The notes: generated by a model not told the origin, from the letters alone. A stretch of 64,000 nt of DNA from Streptomyces griseoloalbus (GCA_014650015.1 BMUD01000011.1:62001-126000); one strand, 5' to 3'. Shown: positions 37,000 to 45,431, numbered from the stretch's first letter. Numbers and translations: made by a program.

Positions 37000-37176
37000 C
37001 AGGGCATTCTGCCCCAAAATCCTGATGCCTTCATACATCTGTCTGAGATCTGCCGCACGGATGCGTGACAGCTGTCGATGGCAGACGATCGGGGGGATCC
37101 TTAGGTTTCACGGTGGTTCTCCGTGCCGTACCCGAATGGTCGGGTGACGGCCTCATGCAGCTTGTGGAGGTGCCCC

Positions 37177-38103
37177 GTGCTGGGTCCCGTGATTCTCGCC
37201 GCGTCGCGCAGCGACCGGATGCGACGCCTGATCTCGGCGGCCCCGGTGACCAGGCAGGTCGTCGACCGCTTCATCCCCGGTGAGACCGTCGACGAGATCC
37301 TGCCGATCATCCAGGAGCTCACCGGCGACGGCCTGGAGCTGACCATGGACGTCGTCGGCGAGGACATCACCACCCCGGAGCAGGCCACCGCCGCCCGCGA
37401 CGCGTACCTGGAGCTGATCGACCGGCTGAAGCCGCTGGAGCTCGGCACCCGCGCCGAGATGTCGGTGAAGCTGTCGATGTTCGGGCAGGCCCTCCCCGGC
37501 GGCCACGAACTGGCGCTCGCCAACGTCCGCCCGGTCGTCGAGGCCGCCGCCGGGATCGGCACCACGGTCACCCTGGACGCCGAGGACCACACCACCCTCG
37601 ACTCGATGTTCGCCATCCACGAGGAGCTGCGGAAGGACGTCCCGGGAACCGGCTGCGTCATCCAGGCCTACCTCTTCCGCACCGAGGAGGACGCGCGCCG
37701 CCTCGCCGCGAGCGGCAGTCGCGTACGGTTGGTGAAGGGGGCCTACAAGGAACCCGCCGAGGTCGCCTACCAGCAGAAGCACGAGATCGACAAGGCGTAC
37801 GTGCGCATCCTGCGGACGCTGATGGAGGGCGAGGGCTACCCGATGATCGGGTCCCACGACCCGCGTCTGATCTCCATCGCCCAGGAACTCGCCCACCGCG
37901 CCGGACGCAAGCTCGACGAGTACGAGTTCCAGATGCTCTACGGCATCCGGGGCGACGAGCACCTGCGGCTGGCCGCCGAGGGCCACCGCATGCGTGTCTA
38001 CACGGCCTACGGCACCGACTGGTACGGCTACTTCATGCGCCGCCTGGCCGAGAAGCCGGCCAACCTGAGCTTCTTCCTGCGGAGCATGATCAGCCATGAC
38101 TGA
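37177..38103 (+). CDS. Proline dehydrogenase (monofunctional)
   Basis: A 308-aa FAD enzyme oxidising proline to P5C, donating electrons to quinone. Barrel motifs include VSVKLSMFGQALPG, VTLDAEDHTTLD, VRLVKGAYKEP and FQMLYGIR, with the substrate-binding Arg residues near YGYFMRRLAEKP. The frame opens at 37123, but GTG 37177 with GGAGG 6 nt ahead gives the usual N-terminus (MLGPVILAASRSDRMRR). It works with the P5C dehydrogenase downstream. The last codons overlap a small ORF that repeats its C-terminus. Confidence 0.93.
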   Translation: MLGPVILAASRSDRMRRLISAAPVTRQVVDRFIPGETVDEILPIIQELTGDGLELTMDVVGEDITTPEQATAARDAYLELIDRLKPLELGTRAEMSVKLSMFGQALPGGHELALANVRPVVEAAAGIGTTVTLDAEDHTTLDSMFAIHEELRKDVPGTGCVIQAYLFRTEEDARRLAASGSRVRLVKGAYKEPAEVAYQQKHEIDKAYVRILRTLMEGEGYPMIGSHDPRLISIAQELAHRAGRKLDEYEFQMLYGIRGDEHLRLAAEGHRMRVYTAYGTDWYGYFMRRLAEKPANLSFFLRSMISHD

Positions 38104-38242
38104 GACGACTCGGCTGCGCCGCAGCCCCGGCCCCGGCCGGGGGCCCGGGGGCCGTCCCCCGGGCGGGCACGGCGTGCGCCGCCCGGCGGAGGAGCCGGCC
38201 AACCCGCGCTTCTTCGCCCGCAGCATGATCACCAAGGGCTGA
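38096..38242 (+). CDS. Small ORF repeating the proline dehydrogenase C-terminus (48 aa)
   Basis: ATG 38096 overlaps the proline dehydrogenase stop (ATGACTGA). The frame stays open through a Pro/Gly/Arg-rich stretch and ends EEPANPRFFARSMITKG. The parent protein ends EKPANLSFFLRSMISHD, so the last 17 codons have been duplicated in tandem with about 90 GC-rich bases between. Third positions are G/C throughout the repeat. It may be translated by coupling, or be a scar of a duplication that changed the 3' end of the gene. Confidence 0.5.
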   Translation: MTETTRLRRSPGPGRGPGGRPPGGHGVRRPAEEPANPRFFARSMITKG

Positions 38243-38277
38243 CACCACACCGCTCAAGTCAAGGAGTTACGGAAACC

Positions 38278-39909
38278 ATGGACGCTGTGACCCAGGTCCC
38301 CACCCCCGTCAACGAGCCGGTGCACGGCTACGCCCCCGGGACGCCCGAGCGCGCCCGGCTGGAGGCCAAGCTCAAGGAGCTGGCCGACAACCCGATCGAC
38401 CTCACCTGCACCATCGGCGGTGAGCGCAGGATGGGCGGCGGCGAGGCCTTCCAGGTCGTCCAGCCGCACAACCACCGGGCCGTGCTCGGCACCTACCGCA
38501 ACGCCACCCGGCAGGACGCCCAGGACGCCATCGACGCGGCCCTGGCCGCCGCTCCCGCCTGGCGCGCGATGTCCTTCGACGACCGCGCGGCGATCATCCT
38601 GCGCGCCGCCGAGCTGCTGGCCGGCCCCTGGCGCGAGACCATCGCCGCCTCCACCATGCTGGGCCAGTCCAAGACCGCCCAGCAGGCCGAGATCGACAGC
38701 CCCTGCGAGCTGGTCGACTTCTGGCGCTTCAACGTCCACTACGCGCGCGGCATCCTCGCCGAGCAGCCCCCGGCCAACTCCCCGGGCGTGTGGAACCGCC
38801 TCGACCACCGCCCGCTGGAGGGCTTCGTCTACGCGATCACGCCGTTCAACTTCAGCGCCATCGCGGCCAACCTGCCCACCGCGCCCGCGCTCATGGGCAA
38901 CGTGGTCGTCTGGAAGCCGTCCCCGACCCAGACCCACGCCGCCGTGCTGCTGATGAGGCTGCTGGAGGAGGCGGGCCTGCCCAAGGGCGTCATCAACCTC
39001 GTCACCGGCGACGGCATCGAGGTCTCCGCGGTCGCCCTGGAGCACCGGGACCTCGCCGGCATCCACTTCACCGGCTCGACCAAGACCTTCCAGCACCTGT
39101 GGAAGACGGTCGGGAACAACATCGAGAAGTACCGCACCTACCCGCGCCTGGTCGGTGAGACCGGCGGCAAGGACTTCGTCGTCGCCCACCCGTCGGCCGA
39201 CCCCGCGATCCTCAAGACCGCGCTGACCCGCGGTGCCTTCGAGTACCAGGGCCAGAAGTGCTCGGCGACCTCCCGCGCCTACATCCCGGCGTCGATCTGG
39301 AACTCCGGCTTCAAGGAGGAGTTCGCGGCCGAGGTCGACGGCATCAAGATGGGTGACGTCACCGACCTGTCCAACTTCATCGGCGCCGTCATCGACGAGC
39401 GGTCCTTCGCCAAGAACAAGGCCGCCATCGACCGCGCCAAGGAGGACGCCTCCTGCACCATCGTCGCGGGCGGCACCTACGACGACTCCGAGGGCTACTT
39501 CGTCCGCCCGACCGTCATCGAGTGCGCCGACCCGGAGAACGAGGTGTTCCGCACCGAGTACTTCGGTCCGATCCTCGCCGTGCACGTCTACGACGACGAG
39601 AAGTACGACGAGATGCTGACCCAGATGGAGTCGGTGTCCGACTACGCCCTGACCGGCTCGGTCATCGCGAACGACCGCGCGGCGGCGGCGTACACGATGG
39701 ACAAGCTGCGCTACGCGGCCGGCAACTTCTACATCAACGACAAGTCGACCGGCGCCGTCGTCGGCCAGCAGCCCTTCGGCGGCGGCCGCGCCTCCGGCAC
39801 CAACGACAAGGCCGGCGCCCCGCAGAACCTGATGCGCTGGACCCTGACCCGCGCCATCAAGGAGACCCTGGTCCCGCCGACCGACTACACCTACCCGCAC
39901 ATGGGCTGA
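38278..39909 (+). CDS. pruA: 1-pyrroline-5-carboxylate dehydrogenase
   Basis: A 543-aa aldehyde dehydrogenase converting P5C/glutamate semialdehyde to glutamate with NAD. The family P5CDH-specific start ([19 protein letters not shown]) is present. The catalytic Glu lies in [10 protein letters not shown], the Cys nucleophile in [13 protein letters not shown], and NAD-binding residues in VVWKPSPTQ and [14 protein letters not shown] 38278 follows AAGGAG about 9 nt upstream. It is co-transcribed with proline dehydrogenase and ends at a strong terminator. Confidence 0.96.
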   Translation: MDAVTQVPTPVNEPVHGYAPGTPERARLEAKLKELADNPIDLTCTIGGERRMGGGEAFQVVQPHNHRAVLGTYRNATRQDAQDAIDAALAAAPAWRAMSFDDRAAIILRAAELLAGPWRETIAASTMLGQSKTAQQAEIDSPCELVDFWRFNVHYARGILAEQPPANSPGVWNRLDHRPLEGFVYAITPFNFSAIAANLPTAPALMGNVVVWKPSPTQTHAAVLLMRLLEEAGLPKGVINLVTGDGIEVSAVALEHRDLAGIHFTGSTKTFQHLWKTVGNNIEKYRTYPRLVGETGGKDFVVAHPSADPAILKTALTRGAFEYQGQKCSATSRAYIPASIWNSGFKEEFAAEVDGIKMGDVTDLSNFIGAVIDERSFAKNKAAIDRAKEDASCTIVAGGTYDDSEGYFVRPTVIECADPENEVFRTEYFGPILAVHVYDDEKYDEMLTQMESVSDYALTGSVIANDRAAAAYTMDKLRYAAGNFYINDKSTGAVVGQQPFGGGRASGTNDKAGAPQNLMRWTLTRAIKETLVPPTDYTYPHMG

Positions 39910-39927
39910 TCTTCCAGCACCCCCGCG

Positions 39928-39960
39928 AGGGCCGGGCCGTCGATGTGACGGCCCGGCCCT
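39928..39960 (+). terminator. Terminator after P5C dehydrogenase
   Basis: Perfect 14-bp stem (39928-39941 with 39947-39960) and a 5-nt loop, 19 nt after the stop codon. Confidence 0.85.
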
Positions 39961-39983
39961 GGTGCGTTCTGGGGGTGAGCGTG

Positions 39984-40590
39984 TCAGGAGGTGAGGCTGC
40001 GGGCGAGGAAGTCCCGGATCAGGGCGGCGATCCGGGACGCGTGGGTCTCCAGGGCGAAGTGGCCGGTGGGGAGCAGATGCACCTCGGCCTCCGGCAGGTC
40101 GCGCTGGAAGGCGAGGGCGCCGGCCGGGACGAAGATCGCGTCGTGGGCGCCCCAGGTGGCGAGCAGCGGGACCTGGCTGTCGCGGAAGTACGCCTGGAAG
40201 GCCGGGTACAGCGCGATGTTGGATCCGTAGTCGGAGATCAGGTCGAGCTGGATCTCCGCCTGCCCGGGGCGTGCGAGGAGCGCGGCGTCGTGCTCGTAGG
40301 CGTCGGGGCTGACCAGGCTCGGGTCGGGAACACCGTGCAGGTACTGCCACTTGATGCCGTCCGGCGTGTAGATCTCCCGCACCGGCGGGCGTGGCCGACC
40401 GTCCGAAGCCGATGTGGTCGGGGGCGATCACCCGGTAGCGGTCGGCGAGGAGCGGGATGAGGTCGCGGAACATGTGCGAGCTGCTGGGGAAGCCGTGCAG
40501 GAGCAGCAGCACGGGGGCGTCCGCGGGACCGGCCTCGCGGTAGGCGACCTCGTGGCCGCGGAGGGTGAGGGTGCGGTGGTGGGTGGGCAT
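39984..40590 (-). pseudogene. Alpha/beta hydrolase pseudogene (internal deletion and frameshift)
   Basis: The N-terminal part starts at ATG 40590 ([20 protein letters not shown]) and carries the oxyanion motif [10 protein letters not shown] and [11 protein letters not shown]. Near 40390 it runs straight into the C-terminal part in another frame, [17 protein letters not shown], which continues with [13 protein letters not shown] and the catalytic-His segment GHFALETHA to the stop at 39984. Full-length relatives of this haloalkane-dehalogenase-like family have about 100 more residues here, including the nucleophile elbow. The deletion and frameshift make the gene inactive. Upstream operator-like palindromes remain. 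Confidence 0.8.
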
Positions 40591-40602
40591 GCGGGCGACC
40601 CT

Positions 40603-40691
40603 TCTAACCGGTGAATGCATGGTGAGTGGTTGGCTGTGAGCGCAGTCCATCATGGGTGCTCTAACCAGTCAACATGTTGAGAGCGGTTAGA
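40603..40691. promoter_or_regulatory. Palindromic operators upstream of the hydrolase pseudogene
   Basis: TCTAACC at 40660-40666 pairs with GGTTAGA at 40685-40691, enclosing the perfect palindrome CAACATGTTG (40670-40679). A further TCTAACCGGT lies at 40603-40612. These look like TetR- or MarR-type sites, but no such regulator is adjacent. The rest of the gap (40692-40916) is AT-richer than the surroundings and shows no gene. Confidence 0.5.
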
Positions 40692-40916
40692 TTTCGGGGT
40701 GCCGTCTCAGATAGTAGGAAGTCCGAGTAATTGTGGAGACAGCTGCTCCTCGCTCCCTTACTTTTGTAGGAGCCGAACGCCTCGCTCGACCAAGCGAACG
40801 GCGGTCGTGAGCCGGGCCCGTGCAGGCAACCCCTGTGGCCGTCGCTCCCCGCCCCACTCGGCGTCTCGTACTCCCCCTTTTCCGCACTTCCGGCATGTCG
40901 AAGGAGTCGATGACCC

Positions 40917-41048
40917 ATGGCCGAGACGACCGTCCGCCGCCGCGTCCGCCACACCTCCCGCACCAGCGAATCCGACCGCAAGAACGCGGCCGCCGCCCTC
41001 CAGCGCGCCCTCGACCGCAGGGACAACGGCGGCTCGACCGGCCACTGA
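40917..41048 (+). CDS. Conserved small basic protein (43 aa)
   Basis: It starts MAETTVRRRVRHTSRTSESD and ends ALDRRDNGGSTGH. AAGGAG lies 10 nt upstream and third positions are almost all G/C. Small Arg-rich proteins of this type precede leuB in Streptomyces genomes as far as I recall. Function is unknown. Confidence 0.7.
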   Translation: MAETTVRRRVRHTSRTSESDRKNAAAALQRALDRRDNGGSTGH

Positions 41049-41115
41049 CACGCCGTCGGCGTCCGCATGCCGGACGTCGCATGTCATCCCGTGGGACGAG
41101 GAGTAGGGTGCCCGC

Positions 41116-42159
41116 ATGTCTCGCAGCATCAATCTCGCAGTGATCCCCGGTGACGGCATCGGCCAGGAGGTCGTGGCCGAAGGTCTGAAGGTCCTCTCCG
41201 CCGTCCTTCCGCAGGATGTGAAGCTGGAGACCAAGGAGTACGACTTCGGCGCCACGCGCTACCACGCCACCGGTGAGACCCTCACCGACGGCGACCTCGA
41301 CGAGCTGAAGCGGCACGACGCCATCCTGCTCGGCGCCATCGGCGACCCCAGTGTCCCCTCCGGCGTCCTCGAGCGCGGCTTCCTGCTCAAGCTCCGCTTC
41401 GCCTTCGACCACCACGTGAACCTGCGTCCGTCGAAGCTCCTCCCCGGCGTCGCCACCCCGCTCGCCGGGCAGCCCGAGATCGACTTCGTGGTCGTCCGCG
41501 AGGGCACCGAGGGCCCGTACACCGGCAACGGCGGCACCATCCGGAAGGGCACCGAGCACGAGGTCGCCACCGAGGTCTCCGTCAACACGGCCTTCGGTGT
41601 CGAGCGCGTGGTCCGCGACGCCTTCGCCCGCGCCCAGGCCCGCCCCCGCAAGAAGCTCACGCTGGTCCACAAGAACAACGTGCTGACCTTCGCCGGGCAT
41701 CTGTGGACGAACATCTTCAACAAGGTGGCTGAGGAGTTCCCCGAGGTCACCACCGACTACATCCACGTCGACGCCGCGACGATCTACCTCGTCACCGACC
41801 CGGCCCGCTTCGACGTCATCGTCACCGACAACCTCTTCGGCGACATCATCACCGACCTCGCCGCGGCCGTCTCCGGCGGCATCGGCGTCGCCGCGAGCGG
41901 GAACATCAACCCCTCCGGTGACTACCCGTCGATGTTCGAGCCCGTGCACGGCTCGGCCCCGGACATCGCCGGCCAGGGCAAGGCCGACCCCAGCGCCACG
42001 GTCCTGTCCGTCGCCCTCCTGCTGCGCCACCTCGGCTACGAGCCCGAGGCGAGCCGCATCGAGGACGCCGTCTCCGCCGACCTCGCCGACCGCGGCGGCC
42101 TGCCCGCCCGCAGCACCTCGGAGATCGGCGACGCGCTCGCCGCACGAGTAGCCGGCTGA
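41116..42159 (+). CDS. leuB: 3-isopropylmalate dehydrogenase
   Basis: A 347-aa enzyme oxidising and decarboxylating 3-isopropylmalate in leucine synthesis. The beta-decarboxylating dehydrogenase pattern is complete: N-terminal [26 protein letters not shown] with the substrate loop, [14 protein letters not shown] with the catalytic Lys, [19 protein letters not shown] for the metal Asp residues, and [19 protein letters not shown] for NAD specificity. ATG 41116 follows GAGGAGTAGGG. It is monocistronic with a terminator and upstream of ilvE. Confidence 0.96.
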   Translation: MSRSINLAVIPGDGIGQEVVAEGLKVLSAVLPQDVKLETKEYDFGATRYHATGETLTDGDLDELKRHDAILLGAIGDPSVPSGVLERGFLLKLRFAFDHHVNLRPSKLLPGVATPLAGQPEIDFVVVREGTEGPYTGNGGTIRKGTEHEVATEVSVNTAFGVERVVRDAFARAQARPRKKLTLVHKNNVLTFAGHLWTNIFNKVAEEFPEVTTDYIHVDAATIYLVTDPARFDVIVTDNLFGDIITDLAAAVSGGIGVAASGNINPSGDYPSMFEPVHGSAPDIAGQGKADPSATVLSVALLLRHLGYEPEASRIEDAVSADLADRGGLPARSTSEIGDALAARVAG

Positions 42160-42185
42160 CCCGGCGCGCTTACTCGACACCATTC

Positions 42186-42220
42186 GAAGCCGCCGGGTCG
42201 CATCCGCTCCCGGCGGCTTC
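42186..42220 (+). terminator. Terminator after leuB
   Basis: Perfect 12-bp stem GAAGCCGCCGGG/CCCGGCGGCTTC (42186-42197 with 42209-42220), 26 nt past the stop. The remaining gap to ilvE (42221-42410) should hold its promoter. Confidence 0.82.
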
Positions 42221-42410
42221 CGCATGTCCCCGCCGGGTGCCACCATCGACCAACGGGCCGCATTCACCCTGTTTCTTCCGCCGTCGCCCCCGGGCGATAA
42301 TCGGACACGGAGCCGCGGAATGAGGGAATGCTCGGACATCCTAGTACTGGCCACCGGCCGTACGGGCGTGTGCGCGGCCCGTCACTACAACCGGTGAAGG
42401 ACAACCACTC

Positions 42411-43499
42411 ATGACGACGCCCACGATCGAGCTCAAGCCCTCGGCCCACCCACTCGCGGACGCGGAGCGCGAGGCGATCCTGGCCAGCCCCGGGTTCGGC
42501 CGCCACTTCACCGATCACATGGTGACGATCAAGTGGACCGAGGGCCGTGGCTGGCACGACGGTCAGCTCGTCCCGTACGCGCCGATCTCCCTCGACCCCG
42601 CCACCACCGTCCTGCACTACGCGCAGGAGATCTTCGAGGGACTGAAGGCCTACCGTCAGCCCGACGGCTCCGTCGCCACCTTCCGCCCCGAGAAGAACGC
42701 CGAGCGTTTCCAGCGCTCCGCCCGCCGCCTCGCCATGCCCGAACTGCCCGTCGAGACCTTCATCGAGGCGTGCGACGCCCTCGTCGCGCAGGACAAGGCG
42801 TGGGTGCCGGCCCACGGCGGCGAGGAGTCCCTCTATCTGCGCCCGTTCATGATCGCGACCGAGGTCGGCCTGGGCGTGAAGCCGGCCAACGAGTACCTGT
42901 TCCTGGTGATCGCCTCCCCGGCCGGTGCCTACTTCCCGGGCGGAGTGAAGCCGGTCTCCATCTGGGTCTCCGAGGACCGCGTCCGCGCCGTCCCCGGCGG
43001 CATGGGCGACGCGAAGACGGGCGGCAACTACGCGGCCTCCCTGCTCGCCCAGGCCGAGGCCGCCACCAAGGGCTGCGACCAGGTCTGCTACCTCGACGCG
43101 GTGGAGCACACCTGGGTCGAGGAACTGGGCGGCATGAACCTGTACTTCGTGTACGGGGACAAGATCGTCACCCCCACCCTCAGCGGTTCCATCCTGGAGG
43201 GCGTCACCCGTGACTCCCTGCTGGGCGTCGCCCGCGACCTCGGCTACGAGGCCGTCGAGGAGCGGGTCTCGGTGGAGCAGTGGCAGCGCGACTCGGAGAA
43301 CGGCAGCCTCACCGAGGTCTTCGCCTGCGGCACGGCGGCCGTCATCACCCCGGTCGGCACCGTCAAGCGGGCCGGTGCCGAGTGGACGCAGAGCGGTGGC
43401 GAGCCCGGCGAGGTCACCCTCCGCCTGCGCCAGGCCCTCCTCGACATCCAGCGCGGCACCGCCGAGGACAAGCACGGCTGGATGCATCCGCTCGGCTAG
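42411..43499 (+). CDS. ilvE: Branched-chain amino acid aminotransferase
   Basis: A 362-aa PLP enzyme of fold class IV catalysing the last step to Val, Leu and Ile. The PLP lysine lies in [40 protein letters not shown] and the cofactor-phosphate region [13 protein letters not shown] are the standard BCAT segments. ATG 42411 is preceded by a weak AAGGA. The TAG stop codon is the first three bases of a small inverted-repeat element, so the true ancestral 3' end may have been altered slightly. Confidence 0.96.
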   Translation: MTTPTIELKPSAHPLADAEREAILASPGFGRHFTDHMVTIKWTEGRGWHDGQLVPYAPISLDPATTVLHYAQEIFEGLKAYRQPDGSVATFRPEKNAERFQRSARRLAMPELPVETFIEACDALVAQDKAWVPAHGGEESLYLRPFMIATEVGLGVKPANEYLFLVIASPAGAYFPGGVKPVSIWVSEDRVRAVPGGMGDAKTGGNYAASLLAQAEAATKGCDQVCYLDAVEHTWVEELGGMNLYFVYGDKIVTPTLSGSILEGVTRDSLLGVARDLGYEAVEERVSVEQWQRDSENGSLTEVFACGTAAVITPVGTVKRAGAEWTQSGGEPGEVTLRLRQALLDIQRGTAEDKHGWMHPLG

Positions 43500-43560
43500 G
43501 GCCGTTCTGACCATTCGCGTCGTCGCCCGCAGGGCAGGCGGGAATCGTCAGAAGGCCCTA
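43497..43560. mobile_element. MITE-like inverted-repeat element, internally deleted copy (64 bp)
   Basis: Ends TAGGGCC...GGCCCTA with about 20 bp of imperfect inverted repeat. In reverse complement its two halves match the left (20956-20975) and right (21085-21105) ends of the 177-bp element, joined at a shared GCC. It begins with the ilvE stop codon and is flanked by CTAG on both sides. As RNA it would form a long hairpin after ilvE. Confidence 0.7.
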
Positions 43561-43576
43561 GTCCTTCACCGTCTCT

Positions 43577-43621
43577 CCCTCAGGGCCGCTCCCGACTCCG
43601 TGCCGGGGCCGGCCCTGAGGG
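43577..43621 (+). terminator. Hairpin downstream of ilvE
   Basis: An 11-bp stem CCCTCAGGGCC/GGCCCTGAGGG (43577-43587 with 43611-43621) with a 23-nt loop. It was probably the original ilvE terminator, now behind the small mobile element. Confidence 0.65.
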
Positions 43622-43680
43622 CGTTTCCGCGGGACCACGACTGTCCTGGTGTTCGAGCAAGACTCAAGAGAGAGGGACGG

Positions 43681-43811
43681 CACCTCGACGACGCCTGGAT
43701 GCGGGACATCGGGCCCCCGTTCCTCACCGACGGCCGGCGCGGCACCGACCGGCCCAAGTCCTCGGCCATGTACGGGAGTTCCTCACCGAAGCCGTCCTCG
43801 CGGACGCCTGA
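43681..43811 (+). pseudogene. Relic of an agmatine deiminase-type gene
   Basis: The translation HLDDAWMRDIGPPFLTDG matches the invariant DDAWxRDxGP motif of agmatine/peptidylarginine deiminases. The matching frame then breaks, and a second frame gives QVLGHVREFLTEAVLADA before a TGA at 43809. No start or catalytic Cys region is left. These are scraps of one or two deleted genes in the ilvE-to-TolB gap. Confidence 0.5.
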
Positions 43812-43911
43812 GCCCGCGCCCGGGTTGTACTCGAAACGGCGGATTGACCGGGTGGCCGGCGATGCGGTTGGCTCGGGGGAGCCCTCGGCGCGGGCCGGGG
43901 GAGCGGCCGTC

Positions 43912-43944
43912 CACGGGGGACACGGGGGACACGGGGACACGGGG
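43912..43944. repeat. Short tandem repeat before the TolB-like gene
   Basis: Four units of CACGGGG(G)A (two of 9 bp, two of 8 bp) end 14 nt before the start codon. This may tune ribosome access to the AGGGGAAACC site that follows. Confidence 0.7.
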
Positions 43945-43958
43945 AATCAGGGGAAACC

Positions 43959-45236
43959 ATGCGCAGAGCCATGCGGGGGGCGTGCGTCGCGGTGATCGCG
44001 GGGGCGATGGTCGCGCTGTCGGCGACCCAGGCGGCACCGGCGCCGGGACCGGGGACCGAGCGGGTCACGCTGTCGGCGACGGGGGAGCAGGCCGACGGCG
44101 CCGCGTACGGCCCTCGGCTGAGCACCGACGGCCGGTTCGCGGCCTTCAGCGCGAACGCGTCGAACCTGGTGCCCGGCGACACCAACGGGCTGACGGACGT
44201 CTTCGTGCGCGACCTGCGCGAGGGGACCGTCGAGCGGGTCAGCGTCAGCTCCGACGGCGCGCAGGCCGACGGCGACTCGTCCGCGCTGGGCATCAGCGCC
44301 GACGGCCGGTACGTCCTGTTCCGCTCCCGGGCGGGGAACCTGGTGCACTGGGACGATCCGCCGGCGGACACCGGGGTCCACGACATCTACCTCCACGACC
44401 GGCGCACCGGCCGCACCGAGCGGATCAGCGTCGGCCTCGACGGGGGGTCCGCCTACGCGGGCGGCGCCGTCATGTCGGCGAACGCCCGCCACATCGCCTT
44501 CAACGCCAAGGCCGACCGCATGGAGAGCGACCCCGGTGACCTCTTCGGCGCCGTGTACGTCCTCGACCGGCGTACCGGCGCCGTGGAGCGGATCAGCAAC
44601 CGCGACCGCCCGACGAACCCGGCGATCCTGGACGGCATCAGCGCCGACGGCACCTTCGTGGCGTACACCCAGTCGGTGCCGCGCAGCTCGTACGGCGCCA
44701 CGTGGGTGCACGACCGCCGCACCGGCACCGAGGAGCAGGTGAACGTCAGGGCGGACGGCACCCCGGCCCAGCGGTACGCCATGCCCGCCTCGCTCTCCGC
44801 CGACGGCCGTACCGTCGCGTTCCAGTACTGGGGCGACGACCTGGTCCCGGGCGAGGAGCCCGGGGACGACATCCACCTGTACGTGCGCGATCTGCGGACC
44901 GACGTCACCCGGCGCGTCGATTCCGGCCCGGCCGGCGAGCACCGGCCCCAGGAGCCGGTGCTCAGCCCGGACGGCCGGTACGTCGCCTACCGGGCGGAGC
45001 CGCGCCTCGCGGACGGAGGGCTCGGGCCGTCCAACGTCTACCTCCGCGACCTGCGCACCGGCAGCACGCGGCTGATCAGCGAGTCCGTCACCTCGGGGCC
45101 CGTGACGGACGCCTCCGTGACGGTCTCCTGGGTGGGTGCCGGCGCCCGGCGCATCGGCCTCGGCAGCGAGTCCGCCCAGCTCGTCCCGGACGACACCAAC
45201 GGCCACTACGACGGCTTCGTCCGCCGCCTGCGCTGA
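43959..45236 (+). CDS. Secreted TolB-like (PD40) beta-propeller protein
   Basis: A 425-aa exported protein. A signal peptide (MRRAMRGACVAVIAGAMVAL, cleavage near ATQAAPA) precedes six or more repeats of about 50-55 residues, each with an SADGRYVxF-type strand followed by a VRDLRTG-type strand, for example LSTDGRFAAFSANASNLVPG and ISADGRYVLFRSRAGNLV. These repeats build a propeller; no catalytic residues are evident. It probably binds a ligand or partner outside the cell. ATG 43959 has AGGGGAAACC ahead. Confidence 0.85.
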   Translation: MRRAMRGACVAVIAGAMVALSATQAAPAPGPGTERVTLSATGEQADGAAYGPRLSTDGRFAAFSANASNLVPGDTNGLTDVFVRDLREGTVERVSVSSDGAQADGDSSALGISADGRYVLFRSRAGNLVHWDDPPADTGVHDIYLHDRRTGRTERISVGLDGGSAYAGGAVMSANARHIAFNAKADRMESDPGDLFGAVYVLDRRTGAVERISNRDRPTNPAILDGISADGTFVAYTQSVPRSSYGATWVHDRRTGTEEQVNVRADGTPAQRYAMPASLSADGRTVAFQYWGDDLVPGEEPGDDIHLYVRDLRTDVTRRVDSGPAGEHRPQEPVLSPDGRYVAYRAEPRLADGGLGPSNVYLRDLRTGSTRLISESVTSGPVTDASVTVSWVGAGARRIGLGSESAQLVPDDTNGHYDGFVRRLR

Positions 45237-45268
45237 CCACGCACCGCCCGCATCCTGAGACGGATCGT

Positions 45269-45307
45269 GAGCACGGGGGCGCCTTGTGCCAGAATCCCCC
45301 CGTGCTC
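45269..45307 (+). promoter_or_regulatory. Candidate cimA promoter within a perfect inverted repeat
   Basis: GAGCACGGGGG (45269-45279) pairs perfectly with CCCCCGTGCTC (45297-45307). A -10-like CAGAAT lies at 45290-45295, with a poor -35 (GTGAGC) 17 nt upstream. Initiation 6-7 nt downstream would fall on the GTG of the leader peptide, giving a leaderless transcript. The repeat may also be the terminator of the TolB-like gene. Confidence 0.5.
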
Positions 45308-45352
45308 TCGTTCGCCACGATTATTGGCAGCAGGCGCGCCGGTCCGCAGTGA
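45302..45352 (+). CDS. cimA leader peptide (16 aa)
   Basis: GTG CTC TCG TTC GCC ACG ATT ATT GGC AGC AGG CGC GCC GGT CCG CAG TGA gives MLSFATIIGSRRAGPQ. Two adjacent ATT codons are very unusual in this genome and code for isoleucine, a product of the pathway fed by citramalate. No ribosome site precedes the GTG, which fits a leaderless mRNA starting at that codon. An intrinsic terminator follows 54 nt after the stop. Confidence 0.65.
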   Translation: MLSFATIIGSRRAGPQ

Positions 45353-45406
45353 CCGCACGTACGACACGGTACGGGCGGACATCGTCGTCCTCGACCCGCG
45401 CGCAGA

Positions 45407-45431
45407 CCTCTCGCACCCGCGAGGGGTTTTT
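45407..45431 (+). terminator. cimA transcription attenuator
   Basis: Stem CCTCTCGC/GCGAGGGG (45407-45414 with 45419-45426, one G-U pair) with a 4-nt loop, then five T. It resembles the ilvB attenuator (both end CGAGGGGTTTTT) and lies 107 nt before cimA. Confidence 0.75.

Noticed and set aside
38254-40653. 799-codon minus-strand frame covering the P5C dehydrogenase
   Set aside because: Only its first 70 residues (alpha/beta hydrolase N-terminus) are real; the rest is antisense to P5C dehydrogenase. I annotated the hydrolase part as a pseudogene instead.
40699-41106. ORF upstream of leuB as the missing TetR-type regulator
   Set aside because: Its translation is Ser/Arg/Pro-rich without helix-turn-helix; the small 43-aa gene in another frame explains the codon bias there.
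43912-43944. CRISPR-like repeat
   Set aside because: Units are 8-9 bp simple tandem repeats without spacers; no cas genes in the window.
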